From Apus apus (taxonomy: Eukaryota; Chordata; Aves; Apodiformes; Apodidae): a stretch of DNA of 64,000 nucleotides. Shown here one piece after another: positions 1 to 11,537 of the stretch. Numbering within the stretch: the first letter of the stretch is position 1; each line of letters begins with the position of its first letter. Made by a program: the position numbers and the translations under genes. The notes below the pieces were generated by a model. That model had not been told where the DNA came from. It saw only the letters and a program-made list of their open reading frames with translations, and did no database searches. The stretch covers positions 3,162,001 to 3,226,000 of the forward strand of contig NC_067305.1 of assembly GCF_020740795.1 (NCBI RefSeq). The letters run 5' to 3'.

Positions 1-68
1 CTTCTGCCACCAGACACTGTATTTCTGGCTTGGGTTTCGGGAAAGGTTCCTACCTTCCTGCCCCTCAG

Positions 69-182
69 GAGGAGGATGAAGACAACCTGCTGTCCCCCGA
101 GACCTGCTACGAGTGCAAGATAAATGGCTACCCCAAGAGGGGTCGGCAGCGACGCAGCGTCAATGGCACCGAGAAGCACCAG
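69..182 (+). CDS. FBN3: FBN3-like penultimate coding exon
   Basis: A polypyrimidine tract and CAG acceptor precede position 69, and the donor GTAAGG starts at 183. The exon is 114 bp, 38 codons, phase 0 at both ends. It begins with acidic residues (EEDEDN), contains the CYECK motif and the RQRR furin site, and ends EKHQ. Confidence 0.9.
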
Positions 183-1421
183 GTAAGGACTCCATGGTCT
201 CCTGGTTGGGGTGGGGCAAGGCCAGAGCTGGGTCCCGTGGGTGCTGGAGTGGGTCCCATGCAACGTGCCCCCAACCTGTGGGGCTGCCTCAGACAGCAGC
301 TCTGCCCCTGCCCGTGCTGGGTGCTTGGGTGTTGGTGGCACCGAGTCCAGCAGTCCTGCAGGAATGGAAGGTGGTCTTTCACAAATACCTTAGAGGAGAT
401 CAGGGCAACCTGAAGTGACACCCGCTGAGGTGGGTTGGCCACAAATGGCTGGAGATGCGTGGGACCAAGAACAGAGGTTTCCTTGCAAGGGGAACTGGTG
501 GGGGAGCAGGTCCCACAGGGGATGTCAGCACTCACTGTCTGACTGCAGACAAGACCTGGGGCTACAAGTACAGGTTCTTCCTTGGAGGGAAGTTCTGGCC
601 TCTGTCCAAGGCTCCCCCAAGAAGTTTAAAAGCTTGGACAGGACAGACTGGGTTGGGAAGTCATTATGGGCCCTTCAACCTTGGGAGAAAAGTGTCCATG
701 AATGTATTGGTCCCTGCTGCTGGGGGCTGGGTACTGGCTGCTGGAGTCTGAGACACAAAGAGGTCTGGAGATGTTCAAAAAAGGGGTAGACGTGGTGTTG
801 CATAGGATGGTTTAGTGGTTAGGGTTTGTGGGCTGGGTGGTTGGACTTGATGATCTTGAAGGTCTTTTCCAACCTTGGCAATTCTATGAGGGTACTAAGA
901 CACCCCAAGGACCATAGAAGTCACACCCACTTCTCAGAGCTGGTTTTGGGATTGACCCATGGGGCACACCTCCTCTAAATTAAGTTCTCCTTCACCCAGC
1001 CATGAGCTGGTACCTGTCACACTAACCCCCCTGCTTCCTTCCCAAGGACCACGCTGTGAACTTGGCCAGCATGGACGTGGACGCTCCTCTGTCCATGACC
1101 CTGAACCTCTCCGACCTGGCTCACAAGGAGCACATCCTGGAGCTCCTGCCAGCTGTGGAACCCCTGGAGAACCGTGTCAGGTACCTGATCTCCCAGGGGA
1201 ATGAGGAGGGCTACTTCCAGATCCACCAGAAGGAGGGGCTCAGCTACCTGCACCTGGGCCGCAAGCGGGTCCTGCCGGGCACCTACCGGCTGGAGATCGT
1301 CAGCGTGTCCCTCTTCCGAAAGAGGGAACTGCAGAAACTGGAGGCCAAGAACCACCTCAACTACTTAGCAGGGGAGCTGGGCCAAGCACTGAGGATGAAG
1401 CTCCAGCTCCAGCTCTACTAA
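69..1421 (+). CDS. FBN3: Fibrillin C-terminus, FBN3-like (last two coding exons)
   Basis: This is the 3' end of a fibrillin gene, which encodes a secreted extracellular-matrix glycoprotein that polymerises into microfibrils and binds latent TGF-beta complexes. Two exons are visible, 69-182 and 1047-1421, joined in phase 0. They encode the unique C-terminal region that follows the last EGF/TB modules. The first exon holds the family signature CYECKINGYPKRG and a furin site, RQRR, followed by Ser. The second holds the conserved ILELLPA, RYLI, KEGLSYLHL and YLAGELG blocks. After the furin site, 9 residues lie in the first exon and 124 in the second, so the released propeptide is about 133 residues; the FBN1 equivalent is the hormone asprosin. 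N-glycosylation sequons occur at NGT and NLS. The FBN3 assignment rather than FBN1 or FBN2 rests on the CTXN1, TIMM44 and HNRNPM neighbours. All upstream exons lie outside the window. Confidence 0.88.
183..1046 (+). other. Last intron of the fibrillin gene
   Basis: The intron starts GTAAGG and ends CCCAAG. It holds the tail of an old CR1 copy at about 765-889. I see nothing else recognisable in it. Confidence 0.8.
765..889 (+). mobile_element. CR1 LINE 3' tail (older subfamily)
   Basis: It contains the classic CR1 end: GATGGTTTAGTGGTTAGGG, then GGTTGGACTTGATGATCTTG, AGGTCTTTTCCAACC and the terminal ATTCTATGA unit. It is more diverged than the common subfamily of this window and has a different 3' region. 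Confidence 0.8.
1047..1421 (+). CDS. FBN3: FBN3-like terminal coding exon
   Basis: The acceptor is CTTCCCAAG before 1047, and the TAA stop is at 1419-1421. It has 124 codons plus the stop, from DHAVNLASMD to LQLQLY. It matches the globular C-terminal domain of fibrillins throughout. Confidence 0.9.
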   Translation, partial: DHAVNLASMDVDAPLSMTLNLSDLAHKEHILELLPAVEPLENRVRYLISQGNEEGYFQIHQKEGLSYLHLGRKRVLPGTYRLEIVSVSLFRKRELQKLEAKNHLNYLAGELGQALRMKLQLQLY

Positions 1422-3905
1422 CAGCCGTGAGACCCACCCACCCAACCGACAGTCGAGTCCTTTCGCCAGCCACCCCTGGAAACAGCTGCCTCTCCTCTCG
1501 CTGCACCCCCTGCCACCACCTCCCCCTCTGCTGGGAAGTGTCCCTCTGGGCTCAGCACCACCCCCCCCCCACCCCTTCCCTTGGCCACGCAGGGTTGCTC
1601 AGCTTCCTGGGGTGCTGGAGTCGAAGCCACACCACGAAGGAGCTGATGGAAGCTTCACCCAAGGGTCCAGCCTTGCTCAGCTCAGCTCCCGTCTCCTTCA
1701 GCCAAGACGCTGTTGGTCCCGGCTGGCACGGGCAGCACCACGGGGAAGCTGCTCATCCTCCACGGGCACAGGCCACACACCACCCCACGGCCCAGGAAGT
1801 GTGAAGGGGACCAAGGGAGCAGCTGTGGAAGCAGCACAGCGTGGTGTGAAGAGCGTTGCCCAAACCTTCTTCTGCCTCTTCTGCTCCTGGCGGTGCTGCA
1901 GGAACCATCCCACACCCAGCCGGGCTGTGCTCTGTCTCTCTCTGTCCTCTCCACGTCCTCTGGTCCTTTGCAGGCTCCTCTGGCAAACAGAAAAGGTCAC
2001 CTCTGAGTCCAGGGGCAGGTCAGGTTGCCAACCTCACACCACCAAGCAGCCAGGCCACGGGACCACGAGGCTCCTGTAGGCAACCTGGGGCTTTCCCACA
2101 CGCATCTTCTCCAAAGACTTAGAGCTGGAAAAGCTTTTCCAGAGCTCCAGCAGATCCAGGGGATGATGTGTCCTCCTCTGCATGAGGAGGAGCTCTGGGG
2201 AAAGGCAGATACCTGCATTGCTGGCTGTGATGGGCCAAAACTAAGCTGGCAGGGAGGAAAAGATCTGGTGGGAGAGCATCTGGATGCTCCCCACGGCAGA
2301 GGGGGTGGAGGGCTTGGCAGGGACACAGGTGACACGCTGCAGGGACAGGTTTGCTGGCCACCACCCCGTGGCAGCCTTGGAAAAACCTGGGCAGGGCTTC
2401 CCACCAGCAGGAGCAAGAGATGGGAATGGAGGGGGGAGGTCTCTGCAGCCTGGCAGGAAGGAAGAGGCAGGAACAACCAGAGCTCCATTCTACAAACTGT
2501 CCTTGAGTCCCAGCCCCTCCTGGCCAGGTGATTCCAGGGACTTCTGGCCCAAAATCCCCCCCCCCCCCAAAACCAGGAGAACTTCCAGGAACAGGGGCTA
2601 CAAGTCAACCCCCATCTGGTTCTCCCAGCCACCTTGCTCAGTCCAAGGGGAACAACCAAGCTGGACAATCTCTGGTTCATGCAGACAAACCCGATGCACT
2701 AAAAAATAAAAGAGTCTGGAAAAGATGGATCCAATGACCTGAGGCTTCAGGCACCCAGACCCTTCTGTCCAGGTGGCCTTTCTTTCCTCCTCCCTCCAAC
2801 CTGTCCTTCCCAACAACCCATCTCTCCCCCCCCCTCCAGAAAAAAACAAACCAACCCCACCACCCCCTACTTTTGCATGAAGTTCTCCACCCACCCTGAC
2901 CATCACCAGGGTGCTCTGTCCCTGGGGGGGGGGGAAGGGGAAACCCACCCCCCACCTCCCTTCCCAACCCATTCCCAGCTGCTCCCAGCAGCTGGGAGCT
3001 GGTGCTGGAATTGAATCATGCACTGTACCCATCCACCCTCATCTTCATCTGCAACCACCACCTTTTTGCTTGTTGTTGTGAGGAGTGCATGGCCCTGTAG
3101 CTTTTTATTTCATGGTGGGGGGGGCTCATTTTTGGTTTGTTTTATTCTGGGGGGGAAAGGGTTTGATTATTTTCCTGCCTCGTCGCCACCACGGGGTGGT
3201 GGGGGGGGGAAGTGGTTGTGTTGATTTTGGGGGGTTTTTTTCACTGTATTTGGGCTCGTGTCAAACTTGAAAACTCCTTTTGTGTGTTTTTTTTTTCATC
3301 ACGCAGCTCCAGGCTCTGGATTTATTTTTGCAAGAGGCCCCAGAGTTTGTGACAAGGATGGGTGGCCTGATGTTTGGGGGGGGGGTGGGGGGGTTTTGCT
3401 TTTGTTGTTGTTTTGGGTTGTTTGGTTTTGGTTTGTTTTTTTGTTTTGGTTTTTTTTTTAATTATTATTATTATTAATTATTATTATTTGGGTTTGGTTT
3501 TTCCAACAGGTGCTCTCGTTTCATTTGTTGTTTGTTTTGTTGGTTCCTTTCCCAAACAAACCACATTCATCCAGAGAGAGGAGCAGGGATGGGGTTTGTG
3601 TGTGTGTGTTGAGCCAGAAGTCTCAAAATAAAACCCCAACAACTCCAGGTTTTCCTTCATTCCTCTCTGGTGAGGGTTGTTGGGGTTGGGGGTTTTTTTG
3701 TGTATTATTGACATTTCTTGCTGGTTGTTTGGTTGTATTTTTTTTTGGGGGGGGGGGGGGCGTGGAGAGCATTGAAACCCCCTCCCCTGTGCCCCCCCCC
3801 CCCCCACTTTGTCCCACACAGAGAGGTGGCTCTTTGTGGAATTCCTATTTTATTTTTTGGTTTTGTATCAGAAGCAGCAGCAACAATAAAATTATTTTGG
3901 GTTAG
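1422..3905 (+). other. Probable 3'UTR of the fibrillin gene
   Basis: No CDS is seen here. The sequence becomes T- and G-rich after about 3.0 kb, with runs of G and T and an ATT-rich patch at 3460-3490. AATAAA signals lie at 2705, 3627 and 3885. The last is followed by GT/T-rich sequence and is the best candidate for the distal poly(A) site. The extent is inferred. Confidence 0.5.
3885..3890 (+). terminator. Candidate distal poly(A) signal, fibrillin gene
   Basis: AATAAA followed within about 30 bases by TTGGGTTAGTTTGGGTTCTG, a GU-rich downstream element. Alternatives are AATAAA at 2705-2710 and 3627-3632. Confidence 0.45.
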
Positions 3906-4321
3906 TTTGGGTTCTGTGGCTTCCTCTTGGGGCTGTAGGAGCATCTGCCTCAGGTCCTGGATGGAGTGAGGCTGAGGTTGGTGGTCCCATCTGTGCCCCC
4001 CCACCCCAGGGACACAGTTTTACAGCCTCACCCAACTCTTCCCATGGGTCCTTCCCAAAGGAGCAGCAGCAGCAGCAGAGGGAGGAGGTCTCTGGAAGGA
4101 AGGAAGAGGCCCCTGGTGGAAGTCCCGTCGTGGAATTCCCATCAGCAAAGTCTCTCCTGATCCTTTGCTCTCTCCCTCAGCATGGGGAGTTGCAAGGGGA
4201 GCCCTGGCAGAGCTCTGAGCCTGGAGACCAGGTCGTGGAGCCCAGGGGAGGGGTGTCCATGGCCCATCATTGCTGCTGGGCTGGGGACATGGACGGGACA
4301 GGGAGGTGGGAACACAAGGGA

Positions 4322-4640
4322 TGGGGGAATCATCAAATCCCAGGCTGGTCAGGGTGGGAAGGGACCTGAAAGATCATCCAGTCCCACCCCCTGCATGGGC
4401 AGGGACACCTCCCACCAGCCCAGGCTGCTCCAAGCCCCATCCAACCTGCCCTTCAACACTGCCAGGGATGGGGCAGCCACAGCTTCCCTGGGCAACCTGG
4501 GCCAGGCTCTCACCACCCTCACACTCCAGAATTCCCTCCTCATGTCTCACCTCAATCTCCCTCTGCCAGTTTTCATCCATCCCCCCTTGTCCTCTCCCTC
4601 CCTGCCCTTGTCCCAAGCCCCTCCCCAGCTTTCTTGCAGG
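4322..4640 (-). mobile_element. CR1 LINE 3' fragment
   Basis: An antisense copy of the common subfamily. It reads from the reversed 3' end (GGGAAGGGACCTGAAAGATC) through CTGCATGGGCAGGGACACC into the region ending CCAAGCCCCTCCCCAGC. It lies between the convergent fibrillin and CTXN1 3' ends. Confidence 0.85.
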
Positions 4641-5615
4641 CTCCCCAGGGGATGCAGGAGCATGAAGACAACCCTGCAGCCAGGACCTGTCCTGCTCTGC
4701 TCTGACCTGCCCCAGGAAAGCTGCCCTTGGCTCCAGCCTCATCCCCTCCCAGGATCAGTCTGGGTCTCACTTCTCCTGCCCAGCAGAGTTGCTCCCAAGC
4801 AGGGTTTGCCCGGGGGGCTTTTGTGCAGGGTGTGATGACCTGGGTGCTTGGCCATGATCCTGCCCTGTGTCCCAGCTCCAGAGTCCAGCTGCTGGAGCTC
4901 AGCTCCACCCTTCATTCCAGGTTGATGTTCCCATTTTTCTCAGGCCCACAAGAGGGTGGGCAGGGCTGCAGCATCTCCAGCCTGGGGGGGGGGGGGTCCT
5001 GCTGGGGTCGTGGGGAGCAGGGACACCTCTGGGGGTGTGTGTGGGGGGGGCACAACCACTCCATGAAACCCAGAGGAAGGGAAACAGGAGTCCATTGAGC
5101 TCAGGCAGCTGGAACCTGTCCTCAAAAAAAAGAGCTCCTGAGCCTGGGCTGGGTGAGCAAGGGCGCCCTGGGAGCCCATGTCCTGCACCCACCCCTGGCT
5201 CCTTGTCTCCTCCTCTGTGTCAGTGGGAGCAACCTGGACCAGAAGGTCCCTCATGCTGCAGCAGAACCTGCTGGGTGCTGCCTGCAGGGCTGGCTCAGAC
5301 CCAGGCTGATGTAGGAGCCACGTCCAGGCACAGCCCCTGCAGGGGACGTGTCCCCTGTGACTGTCCCTGTCCAGAAACTGTGACCAAGGAGCCTCTTCTG
5401 CAGGACCCTGACAGCCCGTGCAGGGCTTGGGGCACCACGGCCATGGGGACCCTCCCGTCCCTCACAGCACCCACCTCCTTTCAGAGCAGCTCCTGCTTGC
5501 GTGGAGGTGTTGGGGTGCTGGCTCAGAGCTGGGACAGCACTGCCTGGGGTTTTGGGGGTGGCCAGGACCCCCTAAAGTGCCCCTGGGGCCACAGCAAGGA
5601 GCAGAGGCAGAGCTC
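4641..5615. other. Intergenic spacer between convergent 3' ends
   Basis: No gene, RNA or clear repeat is recognised. It contains short G runs (about 4984-4996) and no long conserved-looking block. Confidence 0.4.
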
Positions 5616-5637
5616 TGTGGGGTTAGCACAGTGCAGC

Positions 5638-5643
5638 TTTATT
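5638..5643 (-). terminator. CTXN1: CTXN1 poly(A) signal candidate
   Basis: TTTATT on the + strand is AATAAA on the - strand, 1.2 kb downstream of the CTXN1 stop. It would give a 3'UTR of about 1.2 kb. No other canonical signal was noticed in between. Confidence 0.55.
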
Positions 5644-6286
5644 TCCATGGTGGAAGATCTTCCCCCGTGGGCTCAAATCCCTCCATACAAACCTTCTGCC
5701 TGGCCCACAGCCACAAACCCACCCTGGCTTTGTTTGGTTTTTTTCTGCTAGCCCAGTGGCCACATGCAGCACCCCTGCCCCACAGGAGTGGGCAGGAGAC
5801 CAACCTTGGTGTCCCCTGGGCTGTGACACAGCCCTTTGCTGGCCAAGGAAGGGTCAGACACCTTGGGGTGGACCTGGGGTGGCCACCCCAGATCCTGCTG
5901 GAGCAGGGGGTGATGCTGCTGGGAGGCTGCCAGGCCTGGGCTGGTTGAGGAGCATCTCCCAAGCATCATGTGGGACCTTTGATCCCCCCCCCTCCTGGGG
6001 ACCCCAGCGGGGTCACCCAAGCTGGGGCTGCAGGTCCATGCCTTGCTCAGCCCATGGTGGCCATCAGGGAGGACCAGGGCACTGTGGTGGGAAGCAGAGC
6101 AAGCTGCTGGAGACCAAAGGGGGGGCTGTGCAAAGGAGTTGGGGGTGGGGGGGAGGAGACGTGTCTCCATCTCCTCCTCATTGGTCAGGGAGGGGGGCAC
6201 TTGGGGCTGCCACATGGAGAGGAATGAAGCCAACACTTGGGTCTGGTGCCCATAAACCCCCTGACAGACACAGCTCAGCTGCAGGG

Positions 6287-6312
6287 ACACACACACACAC
6301 ACACACACACAC
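6287..6312. repeat. (AC)13 microsatellite
   Basis: Twenty-six bases of perfect AC. In the CTXN1 transcript sense it reads (UG)13 inside the inferred 3'UTR. Confidence 0.95.
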
Positions 6313-6825
6313 TGGGCCATGATCTGGGCTCCCTGGAGGGGTGACACAGGGCCAGGGGAGTGGGGGGGGGTTGTTCTGGAGGAGGGGGGGGGGGTCAAAA
6401 CACCAGTCAGAGCCCCCCTACCCAAACTGGGAGCCCTGAGGGCAGGTCCTGCCATCCCCTGCCCCTTCCCCTCCTGCCCACGAGCCCCCCAGGGAGGGGG
6501 TGGGGGGGGGCAGCAGCAGGGACCACCCCGCCTCACCCCCTCCCTTACCCAACACCCCCCACCTCCAGCAGCCCCCCCCCCAACCAAGACTGCTGAGAGA
6601 GCTGGAAAGTGCTTAGAAAAAGAGAGAAACCCTTTAGAAAAAAAACCCCAACCCCCCCACCCACCACCTCGGAGCTAGAACCTCCAGCCCATCCCTGGGA
6701 GCGGGGGGGGGGGGGGAACAACAGCAGAGAGGAAGGGAGCAGGGTGGGGGGTTAGGAAGGGTGGGGAGTGGGTCTGGAGGTGGAAGGGGGGGGCTCGACG
6801 ACCCCCTCCCCAGGGTCTGGGCCCG

Positions 6826-7371
<546 letters not shown>

Positions 7372-7375
<4 letters not shown>

Positions 7376-8090
7376 ACCCCCCCACATGGGGTCCAACCCC
7401 GCCTACATGGGGGTCCAACTCCCCCTACATCAGGGTCCAACCCCCCCCCCTACATGGAGGTCCAACCCCACCCTACATCAGGGTCCAACCCCGCCTACAT
7501 GGGGGTCCAACCCCACCCTACATGGGGGTCCAACTCTCCCGACCTGGGGGTCCAACTCCCCCCACATGGGGGTCCAACCCCACCCTACATGGGGGTCCAA
7601 CCCCACCCTACATGGGGGTCTAACTTCCCCTACATGGGGGTCCAACCCCACCCTACATGGGGGTCCAACTCTCCCTACATCAGGGTCCAACCCCCCCCCC
7701 TACATGGAGGTCCAACCCCACCCTACATCAGGGTCCAACCCCGCCTACATGGGGGTCCAACCCCCCCCACATCGGGGTCCAACCCCACCCTACATGGGGG
7801 TCCAACTCTCCCCACCTGGGGGTCCAACTCCCCCCACCTGGGGGTCCAACCCCACCCTACATGGGGGTCCAACCCCCCCTACAAGGGGGTCCAACCCCAC
7901 CCTACATGGGGGTCCAACCCCCCCCTACATTGGGGTCCAACTCCCCCCACATGGGGGTCCAACCCCACCCTACATGGGGGTCCAACCCCACCCTACATGG
8001 GGGTCCAAGTCCCCCTACATCGGGGTCCAACTCCCCCCACATGGGGGTCCAACCCCCCCCTACATGGGAGTCCAACTCCCCCCAGACCAG
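7372..8090. repeat. 23-bp minisatellite
   Basis: About 30 units of roughly CTACATGGGGGTCCAACCCC plus 3 bases. Successive CATGGGGGT starts at 7565, 7588 and 7611 are exactly 23 apart, with 22-24-bp variants (CACATGGG, TACATCAGG, TACAAGGGG). Because 23 is not a multiple of three, several frames stay open across it, but no protein is implied. It lies just upstream of the CTXN1 coding exon, in the presumed intron. Confidence 0.95.
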
Positions 8091-8102
8091 GTTGCCCCAC
8101 CA

Positions 8103-8272
8103 GTTTACTCCACAGCCACCAGCAAGGCCGTGCCCAGCTTGGGTTGAGCTGCTGGCCAAGCCCAGAGCTCCTGGAAGGGAGAGGAGAGATGGTGAGGGAG
8201 GAGGAACTGCCCACATGCCTGAATCACAGAACCGTGGAAGGGGTTGGGACCTTGAAGAGCATCTACTCCAAC
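8103..8272. repeat. Right copy of the 170-bp direct repeat
   Basis: The partner of 7205-7375. It is followed by only two minisatellite-like units (8273-8325) before running into recognisable CR1 sequence. Confidence 0.9.
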
Positions 8273-8360
8273 CCCCCCTACATGGGGGTCCAACTCTCCC
8301 ACATGGGGGGTCCAACCCCCCTTAGACCAGGTTGCTCCAAGCCCCATCCAACCTGGAACA
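8221..8360 (-). mobile_element. CR1 LINE 3' fragment carrying minisatellite units
   Basis: The reversed CR1 tail (GAATCACAGAACCGTGGAAG, then ATCTACTCCAACCCCCC) is interrupted by CATGGGGGTCCAAC units. It then resumes with GACCAGGTTGCTCCAAGCC and CCATCCAACCTGG, which are CR1 internal sequence. This is the evidence that the array arose within CR1. Confidence 0.7.
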
Positions 8361-9520
8361 CTCCTGCAACAGCCAGAGCAGGGAAGTTCTCCAGTGGATC
8401 CCTGGGTTTTCAGCAAGCTGAAGAAGCCAGGGGTGAGGGCAGAGGGATGGGTGGGCAGCCCAGGGCACTGGTGCAGAGCTTTGCCTCCCTGCTCATAAGT
8501 CCCCATGGCCAGGGCTTTGTCTGGTCTGGCCTTGAAGCTCTCCCAAGGTGGACACAAGCCTAGAACTTGCCCACTCCTGCTAAGGGACAGGTGCCCAGCA
8601 CGTCCCTTGGTGCAGGGACTGCCTTTGGTCTTCCACCAGGTCCAGGAGGTGGGTTCAGATGGAGGAGGACACGTACCTCACTGCAGCTCCACGGGGCCAC
8701 CAGCATTTCTACTGCAGCAGGAGGAGGAGGAGGAGGAGGAGGCTGCCTCCAAGCTGTCACAGCACTGAGGAAAGATCTCCAGGGTCCAGTTTTATTGGGC
8801 TAGGGATGCAAAACAGAAGGATAAAGAGAGCAAAAGAGGTGAAAAGGACCATAGTTACCAAGAGTGGTAGCAAAAAATACCAGAGGGCACCTCTGAAGTT
8901 CTCAGTGTCTCTTCTCAGACCAGCACTGGGTGGAATTTACACCAGGAACATCCACACCAACCTCCTCCCTGCAGCCTCCTGGAGCCTGAGGGTTCTCAGT
9001 GCTGTGGGGCTTCCAAAAAACAACAAAAGAAAACGACCCAACCAAACCCTGGGAGATACCAGGAAACATCCAAAGGACCCACTGCCCTCCCAGCAACACC
9101 ATGAGCCTGGGAGCAGGATGGGTGGGAAAGCCCAGGCCAAGGTCCCCAGGCAGCAGGACCAGGCTGGCTCTGCCCCACGTTGAGGACCTTCCCAGGAATT
9201 TTGAGCAGGGGGGGGCAAGGAGGGGGCTGATAAGACAGCTCATTGAAAGCAGCTGTTAATTAGGGAACATTTGATTGAGTTTTATTAAGATCCTGGTTCC
9301 CTTAGTAACTAAAAAGGCTAGAGGAGCAAGGGAATGGCTTAATAGGGAAGGATCTCAAGAAGGAAGAGGATCAGGAAGGCTCCAGGGAGGGTTTTCTGGC
9401 CCTGAAACACCAATTCAGTGTTCACTGGGGGGTGGCAAAGAGCTGAGATGTCTTGGGATGGGTTGTTTTTTTTCAAAAGGAGGAGCAGGGAGAAGTGTTT
9501 CCCAGAGCAGGGAGCCACCT
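8361..9520. other. Noncoding, presumed CTXN1 intron
   Basis: It contains a GGA trinucleotide run at 8718-8742 and a slightly AT-richer patch at 8800-9100. No gene or mobile element is recognised. Confidence 0.4.
8718..8742. repeat. (GGA)n microsatellite
   Basis: About eight GGA units following GCA, ending before GCTGCC. Confidence 0.9.
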
Positions 9521-9521
9521 G

Positions 9522-10090
9522 GCATGGAGAGGCTCCCCACCCAGAGCAGATCCCACAGGATGCAGGTGGGGCTGGAATGTCTCCAGGGATGGAGACTCCC
9601 CAGCCTCTCTGGGCAGCCTGGCCCAGGGCTCTGTCACCCTCCCAGGAAAGAAGTTCTTCCTGATATTCACATGGAAGCTCCTCTGCTCCAGTTTGCACCC
9701 ACTGCCCCTTGTCCTGTCACTGGACAAAGCCTGGTCTGTCCTCCTGACACTGCCCTGAACATATTTGTGAACATGGATGAGGTCTCCTCTCAGTCTCCTC
9801 TTCTCCAAGCTCAAGAGTCCCAGCTCCCTCAGCCTTCCCTCACCAGGGAGATGTTCCACTCCCTCCAGCATCTCTGTGGCTCTGCCCTGGGCTCTCTCCA
9901 GCAGTTCCCTGTCCTTCCTGAACTGGGGGGCCCAGAACTGGACACAATATCCCAGATGGGGCCTCACCAAGGCAGAACAGGGGCAGGAGAACCTCCCTTG
10001 ACCTACTAACCACCCCCTTTCTGATCCACCCCGGGATGCCCCTGGTCTTCTTGGCCACCAGGGCACTTTGCTGGCTCATGGTCATCAAAT
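9522..10090 (-). mobile_element. CR1 LINE fragment including the end of ORF2
   Basis: A second CR1 subfamily. The - strand translation shows the CR1 ORF2 C-terminal pattern: [18 protein letters not shown], then [16 protein letters not shown], then RTRGSGCKLEQR and VTEPWARLPREA. The reading frame is not embedded in a complete element, so it is a 5'-truncated relic. Confidence 0.85.
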
Positions 10091-10844
10091 GCACGCTTGG
10101 ATGCTCCAGCTCAAGGCAAAAATAGCTGCCCTTGGCTCACTGGAAACCCTTTGTTCCCCCCAGGTTTCAGCCAGGAGATGGTTTCCTTTCCCTGCCAATG
10201 GGAATTAAAGGCAATCAACCTGACTCAGGGTGAGCCTGGACTGCAGAAAGTGCTGCTGCTGCTTCTGGAGCCCTCAGGGAAGCTCCTGGGGTCTCCTTGC
10301 TCTGGAGGCACCTGCTGGGCTGCCCAGGGAGAGGCAGGGGAGGATGGAGCCTGGAAAATCCCCTTCTCCATCCCCCAAGGCTGGCAGGGCTGGGGCACAT
10401 TCCCTGGAAAGTACCAAGTGCTGCCCTGGACCTGCCCTCCCAGGGCTTGGGGACATTTCTCAGGTGACCAGGAGGGAAGAGCTTGTCCTTTCCTGGGCTC
10501 CTCCAAAGCCCTGGGAGCAGCTGAGTGCTCTGCCATGGCAGCTGACCCAGCAGAGCTTCACAGCCCATCCTTCTTCCCTGCCAGGCAAGCTCAGCCTTGC
10601 AAAGCCAGCACAGATCATCTGCCCTGGCCCTGGAGACCTGCAAGCCTTGGGACCTCTCCCTGCACAGCTCCCAGAGCTCCCTCAACCTTCACAGAAAGGG
10701 CAGGAGAAGAGCCAGGAGCCTTCAGATGCTCCAGCACCTGTGGAGCTCATGGCAGTGTCACCTCAGTGTCCTCTGAGCCAGGGACTGCAGCAGGCACAGC
10801 AGAGCTGGAGAGGAGCAGAGCAGGGAAAGGGCAGCAGGGCTGGA
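10091..10844. other. Noncoding spacer
   Basis: GC-rich sequence with no recognisable gene, RNA or repeat. Long open frames here lack any family signature. Confidence 0.4.
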
Positions 10845-10847
10845 GAG

Positions 10848-11211
10848 AAGGCTCCAGGGAGACCTTAGAGCAGCTTCCAGTGCCTGAAGGGGCTCCAGGA
10901 AAGCTGGGGAGGGGCTTGGGACAAGGGCAGGGAGGGAGAGGACAAGGGGGGATGGATGAAAACTGGCAGAGGGAGATGGAGGTGAGACATGAGGAGGGAA
11001 TTCTGGAGTGTGAGGGTGGTGAGAGCCTGGCCCAGGTTGCCCAGGGAAGCTGTGGCTGCCCCATCCCTGGCAGTGTTGAAGGGCAGGTTGGATGGGGCTT
11101 GGAGCAGCCTGGGCTGGTGGGAGGTGTCCCTGCCCAAGCAGGGGGGGTTGGATGTGGATGATCTTTAAGTTCCCTTCCAACCCAAACCATTCCATGATTA
11201 TAAGATTCTAT
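10848..11211 (+). mobile_element. CR1 LINE 3' fragment
   Basis: The common subfamily, from GCTCCAGGGAGACCTTAGAG to CCAAACCATTCCATGATTAT; nearly full 3' region. Confidence 0.9.
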
Positions 11212-11537
11212 CTTGCTTCAGATTGCCTTGAAATCCCTGGAGGTGCAGCTGAGGGGCAGGTGGGACACGGCAGGCACAGATGCACTGGCTTTGCTGGGAT
11301 CAGAGTGAAGGGCTGGTGCCTTCACCTGAAATGCTCTGGGCACCTGAGCTGCAGCCAAAGGGACAGAAGAACTCAGCCAATTCAGAGAGAGGGAGGCAAG
11401 GGGCCAGGGGGAGCAGCTTGGCCAAGCTGAGCATCAGTCTGAGCTCCCACATGTTTGAATCAGCAGGATCAGATAATCTATGTTGTGTCTTCCTTGGAAA
11501 ACCAGAGCTTGGAGTCAGGGATTTTTAGCTGGGATTG

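Larger units (their letters stand above)
5618..6825 (-). other. CTXN1: CTXN1 3'UTR (inferred)
   Basis: The stretch from the stop codon to the candidate poly(A) signal. On the transcript strand it carries a UG dinucleotide run (6287-6312) and several C runs. No other ORF with family similarity is present. Confidence 0.5.

Noticed and set aside
9473-10066. Functional reverse transcriptase gene
   Set aside because: Only the C-terminal end of CR1 ORF2 is present; the catalytic domains are missing.
10097-11161. 354-codon frame, and many short frames elsewhere ending in a shared Gly/Gln-rich, [12 protein letters not shown]-type sequence
   Set aside because: The shared part is the noncoding 3' region of CR1 read in one frame; it recurs at every CR1 copy in either orientation and is not a protein family.
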